DNA of 64,000 nt from Stappia sediminis (GCF_009826895.1 NZ_WUMV01000003.1:248001-312000); one strand, 5' to 3'. Counted from the stretch's first letter, positions 9,432 to 19,135 are shown. Program-made: numbers and translations. The notes: generated by a model from the sequence alone, not told the origin.

Positions 9432-9562
9432 GGCCGGCTATCCCAATACTTTTGCCGAACCCATGGTAATGCATTAAGCCGCTGCGTAACTTTCGATTTT
9501 TCTAAAATTTAATATATGGTTTACGTAGCGATTATGATAATGATTTCAGCCTGATACCACAC

Positions 9563-9580
9563 TCGCGATTGAAATCGCGA
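9563..9580 (-). terminator. Hairpin after the serine/threonine dehydratase gene
   Basis: TCGCGATT (9563-9570) and AATCGCGA (9573-9580) form a near-perfect inverted repeat 16 bases downstream of the dehydratase stop. There is no strong T tail, so termination is only suggested. Confidence 0.4.
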
Positions 9581-9595
9581 ATGCTTGCTGCAGCT

Positions 9596-10528
9596 TCAAG
9601 CGGCGAGGGTCGATGGATCTACATTGCCCCCGCAGACGAGTACGCCTACCCTTTCGCCGGGCTGTGGCCGATAGGCATGCGAGGAGAGCGCGGCAAGCGC
9701 TGTCGCCCCGCCGGGTTCGGCGGCAATTTGAGCTTCCATCCAGAGGCGCGACTGGGCTTCGACGATGGCATCGTCGCCAACCAGCACGACACGGTCGATC
9801 CTGTCCTTGCAGATCGCATAGGCGATATCGCCGCATCGCTTCGAGCCAAGGCTGTCGGCGGCGACACTCTCCACGTCGACATCGACGGGGCCACCGGCAT
9901 CCAATGCCGCCTGCAATGAGCATGAGCCTACCGGCTCCACCCCCACCACTTTCACCTTGCCGTCGAACCATGTGGCTACGCCGGAGATCAGCCCGCCGCC
10001 ACCGACGGCGACCAGCACGGTATCGAGGTCCGGCACCTGTTCGCCCCATTCCAGGGCGACGGTCCCCTGACCGGCGATCGTTTCGACCGCGTCATAGGGG
10101 TGAATGTCGATCGCACCGGTCTCTTCACGGTGGCGTTCGCAAACCTCCGCTGCGTCCGCGTAGCGTTGTCCTTCGATGTGCAGGTTCGCCCCGAAGCTGC
10201 GGATCTTGGCGATCTTTGCTGGTGAGGATGTCTCGGGAACGAATATATCGGCTCGCTTGCCCAGTGCACGTGCGGCATATGCGACGGCCGCTCCGTGATT
10301 GCCTCCCGATGCGGCGGCAATGCCCGCGGCCGGCACCTCGCGCGACAGCAGGTTGTTGAAGGCTCCACGCGCCTTGAAGGAGCCCGAGTGCTGAAACAGT
10401 TCCAGTTTCAGCGAAACCGACCGGTCGAGGCCGAATGAGCCTGCACCCGATTCCATCACCGGCGTTCGGCGGACGTGCCGGTGAATGCGCCGGTAGGCGG
10501 TCGCGATATCTTCCGGGGAGACAAGCAT
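9596..10528 (-). CDS. PLP-dependent threonine/serine dehydratase
   Basis: 310 aa, fold type II PLP enzyme. The Schiff-base lysine sits in SGSFKARGA, the phosphate-binding glycine loop is VGGGGLISG, and the substrate loop is ASGGNHGAAVAYAA. These enzymes deaminate threonine or serine to the 2-oxo acid and ammonia. At 310 aa it lacks the C-terminal ACT regulatory domain of biosynthetic IlvA, so it is a short catabolic type; a racemase activity is also possible. It is 27 bases downstream of the TauE/SafE permease gene. Confidence 0.85.
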   Translation of the reverse strand: MLVSPEDIATAYRRIHRHVRRTPVMESGAGSFGLDRSVSLKLELFQHSGSFKARGAFNNLLSREVPAAGIAAASGGNHGAAVAYAARALGKRADIFVPETSSPAKIAKIRSFGANLHIEGQRYADAAEVCERHREETGAIDIHPYDAVETIAGQGTVALEWGEQVPDLDTVLVAVGGGGLISGVATWFDGKVKVVGVEPVGSCSLQAALDAGGPVDVDVESVAADSLGSKRCGDIAYAICKDRIDRVVLVGDDAIVEAQSRLWMEAQIAAEPGGATALAALSSHAYRPQPGERVGVLVCGGNVDPSTLAA

Positions 10529-10555
10529 ATTCGTGCCCTCGCCATAAATTCAGGA

Positions 10556-11317
10556 TCAGCTACCCGCCATTTCCAGCATGGCGCGCCATAGCAGATTGAG
10601 CGCAAGGACCGTCATAACGAGCTTGAAGCCCTTGCGAAACGTTTCTTCTTTCATATTCGTCAGGAGCCTGCTGCCAAACAGCGTTCCGAGGAAACCGCTG
10701 GCGATCATCGCGACGATCAGCCCGAGCCACGGCGCGAAGACAAAGCCGAGCAGTCCGAAGGCGACGATCTTCAGAACATGCGTGACGAGGGCGGTAACTG
10801 CCTGTGTCGCCACATAACCGTGTCGCGACAGACCAAGCTTCGAAAGCACGGCCCCGCCGATCGGACCCGAAGCGCCGAAGAACATGCTGAGCGCCGCCGC
10901 AACGAAACCCGTCGTTGCGATAACCCGTTTTGGAGCCTTTTCGAACCCGGGAACCTTTCCCCAGAGCATCCAGAGTATGAAAAGTCCGATCCCGAGCCGC
11001 AGGACCGGAGCGGGAAGCTCCACCGCGATCGATCCGCCGACGGCGGCCCCCGCGACCGCGCCTGCCGAGAACCAGGCGAGGATCGGCCAGTCGACATGAC
11101 GGATCTGGACGAGCGCGCGGCCGGCGTTGGAGCCCATCTGGACGGCGCCGTGAACGGGAACGAGTGCCGCAATGGGCATAAGGTTCGCCATGATGGCGAT
11201 GAGCGCGGCTCCGCCGCCAAGGCCGAGTGCGGCCGTGAGGGCCGAGGTGAAGAAACTTGCGAATATCAGGAAGGAACCGACGAGAGGGGAAATGCTTTCG
11301 GGAAAAAGAATGTCCAT
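10556..11317 (-). CDS. TauE/SafE (TSUP) family membrane permease
   Basis: 253 aa and very hydrophobic, with about 8 membrane segments. It has the two TSUP half-repeats, each with a Gly-rich helix: GLGGGAALIAIMANL near residue 33 and FGASGPIGGAVLSK near 148. Family members move small anions such as sulfite, sulfoacetate or taurine breakdown products; this substrate is unknown. It is followed by the PLP dehydratase on the same strand. Confidence 0.85.
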   Translation of the reverse strand: MDILFPESISPLVGSFLIFASFFTSALTAALGLGGGAALIAIMANLMPIAALVPVHGAVQMGSNAGRALVQIRHVDWPILAWFSAGAVAGAAVGGSIAVELPAPVLRLGIGLFILWMLWGKVPGFEKAPKRVIATTGFVAAALSMFFGASGPIGGAVLSKLGLSRHGYVATQAVTALVTHVLKIVAFGLLGFVFAPWLGLIVAMIASGFLGTLFGSRLLTNMKEETFRKGFKLVMTVLALNLLWRAMLEMAGS

Positions 11318-11343
11318 TTACGTATCCGTGCGTCCGGCACTCT

Positions 11344-11850
11344 TCATTCGGGCCGGGGCGTTAGTGGCTTTGCCATGGTGATCGTATCATCGGCGTAGCC
11401 CAGACGTTCGTAGAGCGCACGTCCGCGCACATTGTTTGCGAATACGGCAAGATTTGCGAGGCGATACCCCTGTTCGGCAGCCGCCGCCTCGAAAGCCTTC
11501 ACGAGCGCTCGCGCCACGCCCTTGCCCTCCGCATTTTTTGCTACGGCCAGAAGGCTCAGATGCGCCGTCGGCTCGTCTGTAACCTCGTCCGGGCGCTCTT
11601 CGGCCCCTGCAAAGCCCAGCCGCGTTCCCTTGCCATCTTCCGCGATCAGAAGCAGCCGATCTTCCGGCTGCTTCGCCAGGAATGAAGCGATATAGCGGTT
11701 CTGGAAATCGATCAGCGCTTCGTCCGTATACCAGGCAAGCCCGGCAACGCCGGCGAGACGCTGCGACAGGCTGAAGATGAAGCTGCGTTCGCCATCGCCG
11801 ACCTCGCCCACCTCGCGGATCGTGAATTCACTCGCGTCGATGTCAGTCAT
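11344..11850 (-). CDS. GNAT family N-acetyltransferase
   Basis: 168 aa. The acetyl-CoA-binding motif appears as AVAKNAEGKGVARALV, followed by the C-terminal strand-helix LANLAVFANNVRGRALYERLGY that is typical of GNAT proteins. Substrate unknown. It lies 26 bases upstream of the TauE/SafE permease gene and may be co-transcribed. Confidence 0.85.
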   Translation of the reverse strand: MTDIDASEFTIREVGEVGDGERSFIFSLSQRLAGVAGLAWYTDEALIDFQNRYIASFLAKQPEDRLLLIAEDGKGTRLGFAGAEERPDEVTDEPTAHLSLLAVAKNAEGKGVARALVKAFEAAAAEQGYRLANLAVFANNVRGRALYERLGYADDTITMAKPLTPRPE

Positions 11851-11919
11851 TAAATTCTCGCCGGTTGACGGATCCGGCGGGCGATGCCCGCCGGAAAACT
11901 GTTTCGCCCGCGAGAGGGC

Positions 11920-13089
11920 TCACTTTGCCGCAAGCGCGGTCTCCACGAGCTTCACCCAGTAGGAGCAGCCTACGGGGATAAGCTCGTCGTTGAAGTCGTA
12001 GGCCGGGTGGTGAAGCATGGCGCTGTCGCCGTTGCCGGCGAAGATGAAGGCGCCGGGGCGTTCCTCCAGCATGAAGGCGAAGTCCTCGCCGCCCATGGTC
12101 GGCGGAACGTTCAGCTCCACATTCTCCTCGCCGACGATCTGCGCGGCGATGGAGGCGGCGAATTCCATCTTCTCCGCATTATTGACGGTGACGGGATAAT
12201 CCCGGCGGTAGTTCACCGTCGCCGTCGCTCCATAGGCTTCGGCCACGGAGGTTGCGATGCGCTTGACGCGCTCCTCCGCCATGTCGCGCATTTCGGGCGT
12301 GAGCGTACGCACGGTGCCGCGCAGCGTCGCCGTCTGCGGGATCACGTTGTCGGTGAAGCCGGCGTTGAACATGGTGATGGAGACGACGACGGATTCCAGC
12401 GGATCGGCGTTGCGGCTTGCGATGGATTGCAGCGAATTGATGATCTGGCTCGCGACCAGGATCGTGTCGATGCCTTCATGCGGCTTTGCCGCGTGGCAGC
12501 CCTTGCCTTCCACCTCTATGTTCAGCCGGTCGGCCGCCGCCATCAGCGGGCCGGGGCGGATCGCGAAGGTGCCCACGGGTGCGCCCGGCATGTTGTGCAT
12601 GCCGTAAACTTCCTGGATACCGAAGCGGGTCATCAGGCCGTCGTCGATCATCGCCTTGGCGCCCGCGCCACCCTCTTCCGCCGGCTGGAAGATGACGACT
12701 ACCGTTCCGTCGAAGTTGCGCGTCTCGGAGAGGTATTTGGCGGCGCCAAGAAGCATTGCCGTGTGGCCGTCATGGCCGCAGGCGTGCATCTTGCCTGGCA
12801 CGGTGGAGGCATAGGGCTTGCCGGTCACCTCCTCGATCGGCAACGCGTCCATGTCGGCGCGAAGGCCGATCACCTTGCCGGAAGCGTTCGATTTTCCCTT
12901 GATGATGCCGACGACGCCGGTCTTGCCGATGCCAGGCACGACCTCGTCGAGACCGAAGGCCTTGAGCTTTTCCTCCACCAGTGCCGCGGTGCGATGCACA
13001 TCGTAGAGCAGTTCCGGATTGGCGTGGATGTCCCGGCGCCATTCGGTGATTTCATCTGAAAGATCGGCGAAACGATTTACGATCGGCAT
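11920..13089 (-). CDS. M20 family amidohydrolase (hippurate hydrolase/aminoacylase type)
   Basis: 389 aa from the ATG at 13089, which has an AGAGGA ribosome-binding site a few bases upstream. It has the M20D metal and catalytic motifs: WRRDIHANPEL at the N-terminus, LRADMDALPI, ACGHDGHTAMLLGA, and QPAEEGGAGAKAMI with the catalytic Glu pair. A dimerisation lid domain occupies the middle. Such enzymes hydrolyse N-acyl amino acids or hippurate in the cytoplasm. Exact substrate is not evident. Confidence 0.9.
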   Translation of the reverse strand: MPIVNRFADLSDEITEWRRDIHANPELLYDVHRTAALVEEKLKAFGLDEVVPGIGKTGVVGIIKGKSNASGKVIGLRADMDALPIEEVTGKPYASTVPGKMHACGHDGHTAMLLGAAKYLSETRNFDGTVVVIFQPAEEGGAGAKAMIDDGLMTRFGIQEVYGMHNMPGAPVGTFAIRPGPLMAAADRLNIEVEGKGCHAAKPHEGIDTILVASQIINSLQSIASRNADPLESVVVSITMFNAGFTDNVIPQTATLRGTVRTLTPEMRDMAEERVKRIATSVAEAYGATATVNYRRDYPVTVNNAEKMEFAASIAAQIVGEENVELNVPPTMGGEDFAFMLEERPGAFIFAGNGDSAMLHHPAYDFNDELIPVGCSYWVKLVETALAAK

Positions 13090-13230
13090 TACGGTCCTCT
13101 GTTTTTTATTTGCATCCACCCGCGAATATGGGACGGGCTATAAGGCGGGAAAACACGTATCTCACGCGGAACGGCTCGTCGGCGCAAGCCTTGTATCATC
13201 ATATTTTTCGGCGTCTGCCGTGACCCCGGT

Positions 13231-13253
13231 TGGGCGGGTCGGAACCCGTCATG
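13231..13253. repeat. Degenerate half-copy of a palindromic intergenic repeat
   Basis: The stretch reads TGGGCGGGTCGGAACCCGTC then ATG. It closely resembles the right arm of the bipartite repeat at 22820-22911, with a CGGGT-CGGA-ACCCG hairpin. It abuts the 3' end of the methyltransferase gene and supplies its stop codon. Confidence 0.4.
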
Positions 13254-13944
13254 ATAGAAATTTGAAAACGCTTGTCTTTTTTATCTCGGAGTCTTCCAGG
13301 GAACGGATCACCTGGATCTCGTAGGTTGCAAGACGCTCCAGGCGCTCCTTTGGAAGATAGGACCGGCCGGGATCGCCGATATAGACGGGAACGCCGCGCC
13401 CCGTCAGGCGATCGAGGAAAGCCGTGATACGGTCGGCCATCGACTTTTCGTAAAAGACATCGCCGCAGAACATCACCTCCGCCTCCGGGAGTTTGCCTGC
13501 GGTAATGTCCGTCGCAGCAGTCTCCAGCTGAACGCCGTTGAGCTCGGCGTTCAGCTCGATCGCGGCGATCGCATAGTCGTCGATCTCGCTCGCCGCCACA
13601 TTCGAGGCTCCCGCTTTCGCCGCCGCGATCCCGACGAGGCCGGAGCCCGCCGCGAAGTCAAAGACGCGCTTGCCCGCGACGATATCCGGATTGTCGAGTA
13701 TGTAGCGGGCGAGCGCCTGCCCGCCCGCCCAGGCGAATGCCCAGAACGGCGGCGGCAGGCCCATGGCGCCCAGTTCCTCTTCCGTCTTCTCCCACAGCGC
13801 CATCGCCTCGTCGGCAAGGTGAAGCCGTATTTCGGGCGCATGGGGTACGGGCAGGATGGCCGTTTCCGCCTTTATGAAGTTTTTCCGGTCGCCATGGGCC
13901 GGGATCAAGGATCGACCCCGCCCATCTCGCAGACGATCTTCCAT
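13249..13944 (-). CDS. METTL20-type protein methyltransferase (ETF-beta lysine methyltransferase-like)
   Basis: 231 aa, seven-beta-strand methyltransferase. Motifs are PPPFWAFAWAGGQALARY before motif I, VFDFAAGSGLVGIAAAKAGA, and post-motif II CGDVFYEKSMADR. The last matches the D-x-F-Y-[DE] signature of METTL20 (ETFBKMT), which trimethylates lysines of electron-transfer flavoprotein beta; a rhizobial homologue with this activity is known. The ATG at 13944 lies inside the EVE gene. A TTG at about 13909 overlapping the EVE stop is an alternative start. Membership of METTL20 is inferred from motifs. Confidence 0.75.
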   Translation of the reverse strand: MEDRLRDGRGRSLIPAHGDRKNFIKAETAILPVPHAPEIRLHLADEAMALWEKTEEELGAMGLPPPFWAFAWAGGQALARYILDNPDIVAGKRVFDFAAGSGLVGIAAAKAGASNVAASEIDDYAIAAIELNAELNGVQLETAATDITAGKLPEAEVMFCGDVFYEKSMADRITAFLDRLTGRGVPVYIGDPGRSYLPKERLERLATYEIQVIRSLEDSEIKKTSVFKFLS

Positions 13945-14324
13945 TCCTCTTCGGTAACAGGCTGGACGGAAAGCCGCATGCTGGTGACGAGCGCCATGTT
14001 CTCAAGTCTCGGCTCGGCCTTTACAGCGGCAAGCGTAACCGGCTTCGGCACGTCCTTCACCGCCTTGATGTCGACGCACTCCCAGCGCTCGTCGTCGGTC
14101 GTCGGATCGGGGTGGGCAAGCGCGCAAACCTCGACGATGCCGACGATCTCCTTGCCCTCGTTGGAATGGTAGAAGAAGCCCTGGTCGCCAATCTGCATGG
14201 CGCGCATGTTGTTGCGCGCCTGATAGTTCCTCACCCCGTCCCAGGGCTCGCCTTCCTCGCCCTTGGCCTTCTGCATTTCCCAGGACCATTTGAACGGCTC
14301 GGACTTGAACAGCCAATATTGCAC
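13905..14324 (-). CDS. EVE domain protein
   Basis: 139 aa, a single EVE domain (PUA-like fold). It begins MQYWLFKSEP and contains WDGVRNYQARNNMRAM, GDQGFFYHS and IVGIVEV, the standard EVE landmarks. EVE domains bind modified bases in DNA or RNA; in stand-alone proteins of this kind the target is unknown. It sits 5 bases after the YciI-like gene and overlaps the methyltransferase gene, so all belong to one operon. Confidence 0.9.
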   Translation of the reverse strand: MQYWLFKSEPFKWSWEMQKAKGEEGEPWDGVRNYQARNNMRAMQIGDQGFFYHSNEGKEIVGIVEVCALAHPDPTTDDERWECVDIKAVKDVPKPVTLAAVKAEPRLENMALVTSMRLSVQPVTEEEWKIVCEMGGVDP

Positions 14325-14329
14325 GGGCC

Positions 14330-14617
14330 TTACGCCTCCGGGTTCTTGACGACCCAGTTCCAGGGTCGGATTTCGACGCTTTCGAAAAGGTCGGCGCGGG
14401 CATAGGGGTCTTCTTGCGATACGGCGAGCGCTTCGTCCCGGTTTTCCGCTTCTATGACGACGAGAGAACCGGTCATGTTTCCTTCGTCGTCGAGGAAGGG
14501 GCCGGCGGCCTTCAGCCGGTTGCCCATGGCTTTCAGGAATTCCAGGTGCGCCTCGCGGTTGTCCTTGCGGATTTGCAGCGCATGCGGCTTGTCGGTGCAG
14601 ATCAGAGCGTAAAGCAT
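14330..14617 (-). CDS. YciI-like protein
   Basis: 95 aa. A YCII domain with MLYALICTDKP at the N-terminus, REAHLEFL containing the conserved His, and the DPYARADLFESVEI segment with the conserved Asp-Pro. YciI proteins are ferredoxin-fold dimers related to chlorodienelactone hydrolase active sites; the physiological role is unknown. The pairing with an EVE gene and gpsA is common in rhizobia. Confidence 0.88.
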   Translation of the reverse strand: MLYALICTDKPHALQIRKDNREAHLEFLKAMGNRLKAAGPFLDDEGNMTGSLVVIEAENRDEALAVSQEDPYARADLFESVEIRPWNWVVKNPEA

Positions 14618-14718
14618 CTTCGGGTCTCCTGTTTGCGCGGGAGGTTAGGGCGGGTATGGGGTAAAGACAATCGGAGAAAGGGACCCTCGCTCGGATTTGC
14701 GAACATGACCTGACAGTG

Positions 14719-15720
14719 TCAGTCGGTTTCCCGTTTCAGCGGACGCGTCATAAGGCTGGCAAGGGCCGTGTCGAGGTCGATTTTCTCTCTCAATACGGCA
14801 TCGACGGCGGTCGAAAGCGGCAGATCCACGGCATGGCGTTTGCCGAGGTCTACGGCAACACTGGCCGTAAAGATGCCTTCTGCAAGCTTGCCGCCGGACA
14901 TGAGGTTCTTGACGGGCGTACCGCGCCCGAGCGCCAGCCCGAAGGCGAAATTGCGCGATTGCGCGGAAGAACAGGTCAGCACCAGATCGCCCAGGCCGGA
15001 AAGGCCCGTCAGCGTATCGGGCCTTGCGCCGAGCGCGGTCCCAAGCAGCGTCATTTCGCGAAAGCCCCTTGCGGTCAGTGCGGCCTGGGCGCTTGCGCCC
15101 CAGCCGCGCCCCACGACCGCGCCGCAGGCGATGGCCAGGACGTTCTTCAACGCACCGCCGATCTGCACACCGGCCACATCCGTCGAGGCGTAGGGTCGGA
15201 AGCTTTCCGAAGCGAGTGCGGCGGAAAGCGCATCGGCGACCTCCCCTTGGCTAGCTGCGACGGTTACCGCGGTCGGCAGCTTTTTGGCGACATCGTCGGC
15301 AAAGCTCGGTCCGGAGAGAACGGCGGGCGTTGCTTGCGGGAGGCAATCCGCCAGAACATCGGCCAGCAGCGCGCCTGTCGAACGCTCGATACCCTTGGCG
15401 CAGAGAACCACCGGCGTGCCGGGCTCAATTGTCGAGGATATCGCCTTCGCCATTTCGCGGGTCGTCTGTGCGGGCGTGACGAGCAGGATCGCATCGCAGC
15501 CCGAGACAGCACCGCCAAGATCGCCCGTTGCCTGAAACGGCGCGTCGAAGGTTACGCCCGGCAGATAGGATGGGTTGGATCGCGTCTCGTTAATGGCCGT
15601 GACAGTACTTGCATCCCTCGCCCAGAGCAAGACATCGCGGCCCGCGCGCGCGGCCACCAGAGCAAGTGCCGTGCCCCAGGCCCCGCCGCCGAGCACGGCG
15701 ATTTTTTGAAGTCTCCTCAT
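14719..15720 (-). CDS. gpsA: Glycerol-3-phosphate dehydrogenase [NAD(P)+]
   Basis: 333 aa. GpsA reduces dihydroxyacetone phosphate to sn-glycerol-3-phosphate for phospholipid synthesis. The Rossmann motif VLGGGAWGTALALV is at the N-terminus, the catalytic lysine region is VVLCAKGIE, and a second conserved lysine lies in GGALKNVLAIACG. The start codon overlaps the NUDIX stop by 3 bases (ATGA), showing translational coupling. Confidence 0.95.
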   Translation of the reverse strand: MRRLQKIAVLGGGAWGTALALVAARAGRDVLLWARDASTVTAINETRSNPSYLPGVTFDAPFQATGDLGGAVSGCDAILLVTPAQTTREMAKAISSTIEPGTPVVLCAKGIERSTGALLADVLADCLPQATPAVLSGPSFADDVAKKLPTAVTVAASQGEVADALSAALASESFRPYASTDVAGVQIGGALKNVLAIACGAVVGRGWGASAQAALTARGFREMTLLGTALGARPDTLTGLSGLGDLVLTCSSAQSRNFAFGLALGRGTPVKNLMSGGKLAEGIFTASVAVDLGKRHAVDLPLSTAVDAVLREKIDLDTALASLMTRPLKRETD

Positions 15721-16229
15721 AATCGTTCGCCAATCCGTTTTCGGATCAAGTCGAGAGGCTCGGCGAAGCCTGCGAAGAAGAGCGACGGATCATGCGCCGT
15801 CCGCGAATGAAGGTCGATCCAGAACAGGCGGAAACGGATCGGGTCGCCTCCGGCGGATGGGCTCATCTCGTAGTGCTCCCATTCATGGCGTTCGATGCGG
15901 GCCGTTCTGCCATGATAGAGCCTGCGGCGGTGAAGGTCGCGCCCCGCGGAATTGTCGAAGAAGACGTCCTGGTCGATCAGCGGTTCGAGTGCGGAGGTCA
16001 GCGAAAGACCCGTTTCTTCCGTAAATTCGCGGCGTGCGCCATGCAGGTAGCTTTCGCCCGGATCGATCGTTCCGCCCGGAACCTGAAGCCCGATCTCCGG
16101 CTCGTCGGGCTGCGAGAAGACCAGCAGCCGGGTTCCGCAGGTCAGATAGACATAGGCCTTGTGCTTCAGGCCAAAGGGCGGAGAAGGCGGCGCATTCAGG
16201 ACCACGCCGTTCATGTATCGCTGGTCCAT
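15717..16229 (-). CDS. NUDIX hydrolase
   Basis: 170 aa from the ATG at 16229, which overlaps the tsaD stop as TGATG. The Nudix box is present as G-x5-E-x7-REFTEETGL (GESYLHGARREFTEETGL), the Mg2+-binding helix that cleaves nucleoside diphosphate linked substrates. Substrate unknown. Flanked tightly by tsaD and gpsA in one operon. Confidence 0.9.
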   Translation of the reverse strand: MDQRYMNGVVLNAPPSPPFGLKHKAYVYLTCGTRLLVFSQPDEPEIGLQVPGGTIDPGESYLHGARREFTEETGLSLTSALEPLIDQDVFFDNSAGRDLHRRRLYHGRTARIERHEWEHYEMSPSAGGDPIRFRLFWIDLHSRTAHDPSLFFAGFAEPLDLIRKRIGERL

Positions 16230-17377
16230 CAGGCCTTTGCCCCTTTCCGCCCCGATCCAAGTACGCTTTGCGCGCTCGCATCCAGCGGCCATCGCGGCCT
16301 CGGGCCGACGCGGCTGTCGTCCACCGGCCCGAGGCGCAGGCGCTCGACGCCGACCCAGCCGATCATCGCTGCATTGTCCGTGCAAAGCGCATGCGGCGGC
16401 GCGACAAGGCGTACGCCCGTTTCCCTTGCCAGTTCCGCCAGCTTTTCACGGATCGCGCTGTTTGCCGCGACACCGCCGGCGACGACCAGCACGGGCGGCT
16501 GGTCCGGATGATGCTCGCAAAAGATGTCGAGCGCGCGACGGCCTTTTTCATGCACCACGTCGGCAACCGCCTGCTGGAATGCGGCGCAGAGATCCGAAAC
16601 CGCCCGGTCCGACAGCGGGGCGGCGTTGTAGGCGGCGGTTCTGACTGCCGTCTTGAGGCCGGCGAACGACATATCGGTGCCCGGGCGGTCAAGCAGCGGA
16701 CGCGGCAGCGGAAATCGGGAAGGATTGCCGGACATGGCAGCGGCCTCCACGGCAGGCCCGCCCGGATAGGGAAGCCCCAGAAGCTTGGCCGTCTTGTCGA
16801 ATGCCTCGCCGATGGCATCGTCGATCGTCGTGCCGAGGCGGCGGTAGTCGCCCACGCCATTGACCATAAGGAACTGGGTGTGTCCGCCGGAGACAAGAAG
16901 CAGGAGATAGGGGAAATCGAGGCCGTCCGTCAGCCTTGCCGTTAGCGCGTGGCCTTCCAGATGGTTGACGGCGACAAGCGGCTTGCTCGCGGCTGCGGCA
17001 ATTGCGCGCGCTGTCAGAAGCCCGACGATGACCCCGCCGATCAGGCCCGGTCCCGCCGTTGCCGCGACCGCGTCGATATCGTTCCAGCCGACTTCAGCGT
17101 CCTTCATCGCGGCTGCGACGATCCCGTCGAGGATCTCGATATGGGCGCGTGCGGCGATTTCCGGCACCACGCCGCCGAATTCAGCATGTTCGGAGACTTG
17201 CGAACGGATGACATTCGAGAGAATCTCGCCCGGCCCGGAAGCGGTTCCGCGCACGACCGCCGCCGCCGTCTCGTCGCAGCTCGTCTCGATGCCGAGCACC
17301 GTGAACGTCGGCGACGTGCTGGCCGATCCGGTTTCGCGTGCATTGGCCAAGGGCTTGAGAGTGTCTATCATCGCCAT
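16229..17377 (-). CDS. tsaD: tRNA N6-threonylcarbamoyladenosine synthase subunit TsaD
   Basis: 382 aa, or 380 aa from the alternative ATG at 17371. TsaD transfers the threonylcarbamoyl group to A37 of ANN-decoding tRNAs. The ASKHA-fold motif [14 protein letters not shown], the metal-binding HLEGH motif, the phosphate loop LVSGGHTQF and [13 protein letters not shown] are all present. It is divergent from hemC, with 39 bases between starts, the classic alphaproteobacterial arrangement, and heads the operon tsaD-NUDIX-gpsA. Confidence 0.95.
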   Translation of the reverse strand: MAMIDTLKPLANARETGSASTSPTFTVLGIETSCDETAAAVVRGTASGPGEILSNVIRSQVSEHAEFGGVVPEIAARAHIEILDGIVAAAMKDAEVGWNDIDAVAATAGPGLIGGVIVGLLTARAIAAAASKPLVAVNHLEGHALTARLTDGLDFPYLLLLVSGGHTQFLMVNGVGDYRRLGTTIDDAIGEAFDKTAKLLGLPYPGGPAVEAAAMSGNPSRFPLPRPLLDRPGTDMSFAGLKTAVRTAAYNAAPLSDRAVSDLCAAFQQAVADVVHEKGRRALDIFCEHHPDQPPVLVVAGGVAANSAIREKLAELARETGVRLVAPPHALCTDNAAMIGWVGVERLRLGPVDDSRVGPRPRWPLDASAQSVLGSGRKGAKA

Positions 17378-17416
17378 CCGTAATTTTTAGTTCGCCTATC
17401 ATCAGGACCGCGATCC

Positions 17417-18352
17417 TTGCAAACGAAACATCCCGAAAAGACGATCCGCATCGGTACGCGCGGCAGCCAGCTCGCGCTTGCCCAGGCTCATGAAACCCGC
17501 TCGCGCCTGATGGAAGCGCATGGCCTTTCCGAAGACAGGTTCGAAATTGTCGTCATCAAGACGTCCGGCGACATGATACAGGATCGGCCGCTTTCCGAAG
17601 TCGGCGGCAAGGGGCTTTTTACCAAGGAAATCGAGGTCGCGCTGCTCGACGGTTCGATCGATCTCGCCGTGCATTCGTCAAAGGACATGCCGACCGTCCT
17701 GCCCGAAGGGTTGGAAATCTCGACGTTTCTGCCGCGCGAGGACGTTCGCGACGCCTTCATTTCGCCAAAGGCCGCAACGCTTGCCGATCTTCCGGAAGGT
17801 GCGGTCGTCGGCTCTTCATCGCTTCGCCGGCAGGCAATGATACGCCGCCTGAGGCCCGATATCTCCGTCGTCACATATCGCGGTAACCTGCAGACAAGGC
17901 TCAGAAAACTCGAGGAAGGCCAGGTCGATGCCACGTTGCTTGCCGCCGCTGGCCTGAAGCGGCTCGGGCTCGATGAGGTTGTAACGTCGCTGCTTGAGAC
18001 GGAGGACTTCCTGCCCGCCGTCGGCCAGGGGGCGATCTGCATCGAAACCAGGCAGAACGACCGCGAAACGCTCGAACTCCTGAGCGCGATCCACGACCGG
18101 CAGACGGAAATCTGCCTGCTTGCAGAACGAGCCTTTCTCAAGGAGCTCGACGGGTCCTGCCGCACGCCTATCGGCGGGCTTGCGCGCCTTGAAGGCGGCA
18201 GGATCAGCTTCCGTGGCCTGATCCTGAAGCCGGACGGCAGCGAGGTTCACGAGACCTCGCGTGAGGGGGACGCCGAGGATGCGGCAGCCCTTGGCGCAGA
18301 TGCCGGGCAGGAGCTGAAGGCACGGGGCGGGCCGGATTTCTTTGCGCATTGA
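17417..18352 (+). CDS. hemC: Hydroxymethylbilane synthase (porphobilinogen deaminase)
   Basis: 311 aa. HemC polymerises four porphobilinogens into hydroxymethylbilane for heme and related tetrapyrroles. It has [34 protein letters not shown], and the cofactor-binding Cys248 in [11 protein letters not shown]. The start is TTG at 17417 with AGGA about 9 bases upstream. hemD follows after 9 bases. Confidence 0.95.
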   Translation: MQTKHPEKTIRIGTRGSQLALAQAHETRSRLMEAHGLSEDRFEIVVIKTSGDMIQDRPLSEVGGKGLFTKEIEVALLDGSIDLAVHSSKDMPTVLPEGLEISTFLPREDVRDAFISPKAATLADLPEGAVVGSSSLRRQAMIRRLRPDISVVTYRGNLQTRLRKLEEGQVDATLLAAAGLKRLGLDEVVTSLLETEDFLPAVGQGAICIETRQNDRETLELLSAIHDRQTEICLLAERAFLKELDGSCRTPIGGLARLEGGRISFRGLILKPDGSEVHETSREGDAEDAAALGADAGQELKARGGPDFFAH

Positions 18353-18361
18353 GAGGTTTGA

Positions 18362-19060
18362 GTGCGGCTTCTTGTCACCCGTCCAGAGCCTCAGGCTTCG
18401 AAATCCGCGGCAAGGTTGCGCGCGCTCGGTCATGATGTCGTCGTCGCGCCGCTTTTGAACATAAAAGCGATTGAAAACGCCGATATTCCGCGCGCCGGGC
18501 TCGGTGGCGTGGCGGTGACGAGCGCCCGCGCGATCGACGCCATGTCGCGCCGCGAGGAGTGGAACGAGCTGAAAAACCTGCCGTTTTTCGCGGTGGGCGA
18601 GAAATCCGCAAGGGCTGCGAAGGGCGCCGGCGCTGCCAATGTCACCGCAGGTGCGGGAACTGTTGGCGATCTCGCCGCGCTTATTGCCAGATCCGGAGTA
18701 GGCGGAACAGTGCTCTATCTTGCCGGACGGGAACGCAGCGGCGATCTTTCGGGAGATCTCGCAAATCTCGGCATCGACTGCGAGACGGTGGAGGTTTACC
18801 AAGCGGACGCCGCGTCACGATTGCCGGAAGATATCGCGGCGGATCTTCAAGCGGGCGATATCGACGCGGTGCTGATCTATTCGCGGCGTACGGCGGAGGT
18901 TTTCGCTCAAGTCACGAAAGCATTGAAATTACCCCGCGATTTCAGTGTATTGTCGATTTCAAAGCACGCGGGCGAACCGCTCGAAGGGCGATTTGAAATC
19001 ATTTCGGCGCGCGAGCCGAACGAAGAGGCGGTCTTCGCGCTTCTGCCGCCGCCGTGCTAA
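18362..19060 (+). CDS. hemD: Uroporphyrinogen-III synthase
   Basis: 232 aa, GTG start at 18362. HemD cyclises and inverts ring D of hydroxymethylbilane. The family is poorly conserved; visible landmarks are LLVTRPEPQA at the N-terminus, AVTSARAIDAM, FFAVGEKSARAA and VLIYSRRTAEVF. Position directly after hemC supports the call. The next gene starts 75 bases later. Confidence 0.9.
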   Translation: MRLLVTRPEPQASKSAARLRALGHDVVVAPLLNIKAIENADIPRAGLGGVAVTSARAIDAMSRREEWNELKNLPFFAVGEKSARAAKGAGAANVTAGAGTVGDLAALIARSGVGGTVLYLAGRERSGDLSGDLANLGIDCETVEVYQADAASRLPEDIAADLQAGDIDAVLIYSRRTAEVFAQVTKALKLPRDFSVLSISKHAGEPLEGRFEIISAREPNEEAVFALLPPPC

Positions 19061-19135
19061 AGAACGAAGTGGAATCGAATTCGGGTTTCGCGATAAAGCG
19101 ATAACCCGCCGGCCGCGTTTCAGGAGGACGAGTCG

